Both the position numbers and the translations under genes were made by a program. DNA of 17,735 bases from JAXJYR01 sp964593515. GTDB taxonomy: Bacteria; Bacillota_I; Bacilli_A; Erysipelotrichales; Erysipelotrichaceae. The stretch is taken from assembly GCA_964593515.1 (NCBI GenBank), contig CAZQJH010000019.1, positions 1 through 17,735 of the forward strand, in the 5' to 3' direction. The notes below the pieces were generated by a model, which had not been told where the DNA came from, searched no databases, and worked only from the letters and a program-made list of their open reading frames with translations. Positions 15,232 to 17,735 of the stretch are shown here, in pieces; the first letter of the stretch is position 1; each line of letters begins with the position of its first letter.

Positions 15232-17082
15232 TTATCCTTTCGTTTTTAAATACATTGCAAGTACCGAAATATCAGCTGGATTAACTCCTGAAATACGTGA
15301 AGCTTGACCTAAAGTACGCGGTTGAATTGCACTTAATTTTTGTTTAGCTTCTAATGATAAATGTTCAATTTCATTATAGTTAATATCTTCATTAATTAAC
15401 TTCGCATCCATATCTTTTAAGTGTTTCGCATCACGTTTAGCTTTTTCAATATATCCCGCATATTTAACTTCTACTTCTAATTGATCAGCTAATTCATCAT
15501 CAATTTCTAAATCTAAATATGTTTTTAAACGATTTAATTTCACATTAGGTCGTTTAAGTAATTCTAAAGCTCTAATTCCATCTTTTAATGATTCATAACC
15601 AATTTCATTTAAGTATTCATTTACCATTGATTTAGGGGAAAACTTAGCTTCTTGTAAGAATTGTGTTGTTTCAGCAATCTTAGCTTGTTTAGCTAAATAT
15701 TTATCATAAGTAGCTTGTGGTAATAAACCTACTTGATATCCATAATCACTTAAACGAACTTGAGCATTATCATGTCTTAATAATAAACGATATTCAGCTC
15801 TTGAAGTTAATAATCGATAAGGTTCTTGCGTACCTTTAGTTACTAAATCATCAATCATAACCCCAATATAAGCTTCATCTCTTCTTAAGATTAATGGTTC
15901 TTTACCATCTAATTTTAAACTAGCATTAATTCCTGCCATTAATCCTTGTGCAGCCGCTTCTTCATAACCACTAGTACCATTAATTTGTCCAGCAGTATAT
16001 AATCCTTCAACTAATTTATTTTCTAAAGTAGGTTTACATTGTAATGGATCAATTGCATCATATTCAATCGCATAAGCATATTTTTGAATACGACAATTTT
16101 CTAATCCTGGTAAACTTCTTAACATTTCTTCTTGAACATCATGAGGCATTGAAGTTGAGAATCCTTGAATATATGTTGTATCTAAACTTTCACTTTCAGG
16201 TTCTAAGAAAATTTGATGTCTTTCTTTATCCGCAAAACGAACTAATTTATCTTCAATACTTGGACAGTAACGAGGTCCAACCCCTTTTACTAATCCTGAA
16301 TACATTGCACTATCTTGAAGGTGAGAATTAATAATTTCATGAGTCTTACTATTAGTATATGTTAAATAACAATCTTTTTGTTCACTAAATGGTCGTAAGT
16401 TTTCACTATCATGAGAAAAACTTATTTTCGCATCAGTTCCAGGTTGAACTGTAGTTTTTGAAAAATCAATACTATCAGTATAAATACGTGCAGGGGTTCC
16501 GGTTTTTAATCTAAAAGTTTTAATTCCTAAATCACGTAAACTTTCACTAATTGTATAACAAGTTGGCTCATCATCTGGTCCACTAGGTGTTGAAGTATGT
16601 CCAACTAAAATATTACTACTCATAAAAGTACCGGTTGTTAGAATTAATGCCTGACACTTTTGTAATAATCCATCATGTTGCATAACCCCAACAATCTTAC
16701 CATTTTCACTAACCACACGATCAACACACATTTCACGTAATTCTAAATTAGGTTGTTTCTTTAATACATCTTGCATATATTGCTTATAAGCAATTTTATC
16801 TGATTGAACCCTTAAACATTGTACCCCAGGACCTTTAGTTGTATTCAACATTTTGAATTGTAAAGCTGTTGCATCAGCTGCTTTTCCCATTTCTCCACCT
16901 AATGCATCAATTTCTCTAACTACAATCCCTTTAGCTGGTCCTCCTACACTAGGATTACAAGGCATTGTCGCAATCATATCAATATGCATTGAATATAAGA
17001 TTGTTTTTTTATTCATACGAGCACAAGCTAAAGCAGCTTCAACTCCAGCATGTCCTCCACCGACAACAATTACATCTACCAT
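15232..17082 (-). CDS. mnmG: tRNA uridine-5-carboxymethylaminomethyl modification enzyme MnmG (GidA)
   Basis: FAD-binding partner of MnmE; installs the cmnm5 group on wobble uridine 34 of several tRNAs. It has 616 residues from the ATG at 17082, close to the usual 620-630. I chose this ATG because GGAGG lies 8 bases upstream; a second ATG at 17097 overlaps that site. Seen: dinucleotide motif VVGGGHAGVEAA (6-17), the diagnostic CNPSVGGPAKG, TTGTFM, and SGYEEAAAQGLMAGINA for FAD. C-terminal helices that contact tRNA complete the protein (SRISGVNPADISVL). The divergent gene upstream leaves about 110 bases, with a possible -10 TATGAT (17120-17115) and no clear -35. mnmE is not in the window. Confidence 0.97.
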   Translation of the reverse strand: MVDVIVVGGGHAGVEAALACARMNKKTILYSMHIDMIATMPCNPSVGGPAKGIVVREIDALGGEMGKAADATALQFKMLNTTKGPGVQCLRVQSDKIAYKQYMQDVLKKQPNLELREMCVDRVVSENGKIVGVMQHDGLLQKCQALILTTGTFMSSNILVGHTSTPSGPDDEPTCYTISESLRDLGIKTFRLKTGTPARIYTDSIDFSKTTVQPGTDAKISFSHDSENLRPFSEQKDCYLTYTNSKTHEIINSHLQDSAMYSGLVKGVGPRYCPSIEDKLVRFADKERHQIFLEPESESLDTTYIQGFSTSMPHDVQEEMLRSLPGLENCRIQKYAYAIEYDAIDPLQCKPTLENKLVEGLYTAGQINGTSGYEEAAAQGLMAGINASLKLDGKEPLILRRDEAYIGVMIDDLVTKGTQEPYRLLTSRAEYRLLLRHDNAQVRLSDYGYQVGLLPQATYDKYLAKQAKIAETTQFLQEAKFSPKSMVNEYLNEIGYESLKDGIRALELLKRPNVKLNRLKTYLDLEIDDELADQLEVEVKYAGYIEKAKRDAKHLKDMDAKLINEDINYNEIEHLSLEAKQKLSAIQPRTLGQASRISGVNPADISVLAMYLKTKG

Positions 17083-17191
17083 ATTCTCAACCTCCATATT
17101 TTCGTACCTATTTTATCATACTTTTACTTAACATTACATATCTTTTTGTTTAAAACCTACTCACCCTTCCCATAATAAAAGTGGTGATAAA

Positions 17192-17647
17192 ATGAAAAGT
17201 ATTAAAACAATTCGTAAAATTGACCAATTAGGTCGAATTGTTATTCCTAAGGAAATTAGACATCAATTACAAATTCTTGATAATGATACCTTAGAAATTA
17301 ATTGTGATGATCAACAAATTATTATTAAGAAAAGTCACAACCAAAACTTTAAAAAGGAAATAAAGTTTATTAAGAAAATATGTGAACAAGTTTATCATAA
17401 AGAAATCTTTATTATTGATAATGATAAAGGTATTAATTCGAACTTTCGTAAACTTTGTATGTCATATCACAAGCGTTCATTTAATGCTCATATCTTTCCC
17501 GATGATTTAAATAAATATCAAGGTATCTTAATTCCATTATGGATTAATGATTTATGGATTGTAACCTTTGTTATTATTGATGTGAAAGAAGATTTTGATA
17601 CTAGTTATCTAGAAAATTTAGTTCAACTTTTAAAACTTAGGTTTTAA
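17192..17647 (+). CDS. SpoVT/AbrB-family transcriptional regulator, short and divergent
   Basis: 151 residues. The N-terminal swapped-hairpin AbrB DNA-binding domain is clear: IRKIDQLGRIVIPKEIRHQL at about 7-26, then LEINCDDQQIIIKKS (about 34-48). This closely matches SpoVT, not short AbrB proteins, and the rest resembles the SpoVT C-terminal GAF-like domain (KEIFIIDNDKGIN; LIPLWINDLWIVTFVII; a final helix), but about 25 residues shorter and poorly conserved. SpoVT is a late forespore regulator in spore formers, so this hints at a sporulating or formerly sporulating lineage. The ribosome site GGTGAT precedes the ATG. It diverges from mnmG. A CATAATA box at 17171-17177 would suit a SigF/SigG-type -10, without a convincing -35. 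Confidence 0.85.
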   Translation: MKSIKTIRKIDQLGRIVIPKEIRHQLQILDNDTLEINCDDQQIIIKKSHNQNFKKEIKFIKKICEQVYHKEIFIIDNDKGINSNFRKLCMSYHKRSFNAHIFPDDLNKYQGILIPLWINDLWIVTFVIIDVKEDFDTSYLENLVQLLKLRF

Positions 17648-17650
17648 CAA

Positions 17651-17680
17651 TATAAAAAAGCGCTGGATTTCCAGCGCTAA
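17651..17680 (-). terminator. Terminator of the gene entering from the right edge
   Basis: AGCGCTGG (17659-17666) and CCAGCGCT (17671-17678) form an 8-bp GC-rich stem with a 4-base loop. On the minus strand it is followed by TTTTT (17658-17654), a good intrinsic terminator just after the stop at 17686. In the plus direction the following bases are only weakly T-rich, so it may also stop the SpoVT-like gene. Confidence 0.75.
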
Positions 17681-17685
17681 TTTAA

Positions 17686-17735
17686 TTATTTCTTGATTAA
17701 GTTAGATAATTGTACAAACATCTTCGCAGCTTCAG
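17686..17735 (-). CDS. 3' end of a gene running in from the right edge
   Basis: The last 15 codons, ending EAAKMFVQLSNLIKK and a TAA stop (17686-17688), stay open to the window edge and are followed at once by an intrinsic terminator. This is the pattern of a real gene end. The piece is too short to name the protein. Confidence 0.55.
   Translation of the reverse strand, partial: EAAKMFVQLSNLIKK

Noticed and set aside
16044..17153. Plus-strand open frames opposite mnmG (16044-16331, 16853-17131, 16965-17153)
   Set aside because: They are antisense to mnmG, which is intact with all family motifs; none has a ribosome site.

Overview
The window is about one-third G+C and its coding regions are very A/T-rich, with TTA favoured for leucine. 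TGG encodes Trp and TGA is used as a stop (lysA ends in TGA), so the genetic code is standard and not that of mycoplasmas. Gene content points to a low-GC Gram-positive bacterium: an exported S8 protease, a B. subtilis-type L-box riboswitch, and a SpoVT/AbrB-type regulator. Protein character suggests a gut Erysipelotrichia-like lineage (Coprobacillus/Thomasclavelia-like), but that placement is inference from memory. The last gene suggests a spore-forming ancestry.

Left third (1-5206, minus strand): a very large secreted cell-envelope protease of the lactocepin/C5a-peptidase kind, running off the left edge. It has its own promoter, a hairpin leader and phased upstream direct repeats. It is separated by a terminator from a minus-strand sugar-nucleotide cluster at 5186-7823. 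That cluster comprises a sugar-1-phosphate nucleotidyltransferase-like gene, galE, a terminator, and a LicC-like protein whose catalytic signatures look destroyed.

Middle (7845-10290): two plus-strand genes, a HAD phosphatase/phosphomutase and a 283-residue protein I do not recognise. They are followed by a convergent minus-strand IMPACT/YigZ family gene. The two converge on a hairpin at 9551-9572.

Lysine operon (10267-14629, minus strand): a promoter, a lysine riboswitch and a rho-independent terminator precede lysA-lysC-dapA-dapB, with overlapping or nearly touching genes and a terminator at the end. The products are aspartokinase, dihydrodipicolinate synthase, dihydrodipicolinate reductase and diaminopimelate decarboxylase. 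These are the first step, two middle steps and the last step of lysine synthesis. The genes between aspartyl phosphate and aspartate semialdehyde, and between tetrahydrodipicolinate and meso-DAP, are not here.

Right end (14644-17735): mnmG (tRNA wobble-uridine modification) is followed 3 bases later by a cytidylate-kinase-like gene on the minus strand. Divergent from mnmG is a plus-strand SpoVT-like regulator. The window ends with the last codons of another minus-strand gene and its terminator.

No rRNA, tRNA, CRISPR array, insertion sequence or phage gene was seen. Most of the window is ordinary chromosome. The observations I rate highest are the apparent pseudo-nucleotidyltransferase beside galE, the architecture and upstream control region of the giant protease, the orphan 283-residue protein, and the divergent SpoVT-like regulator.
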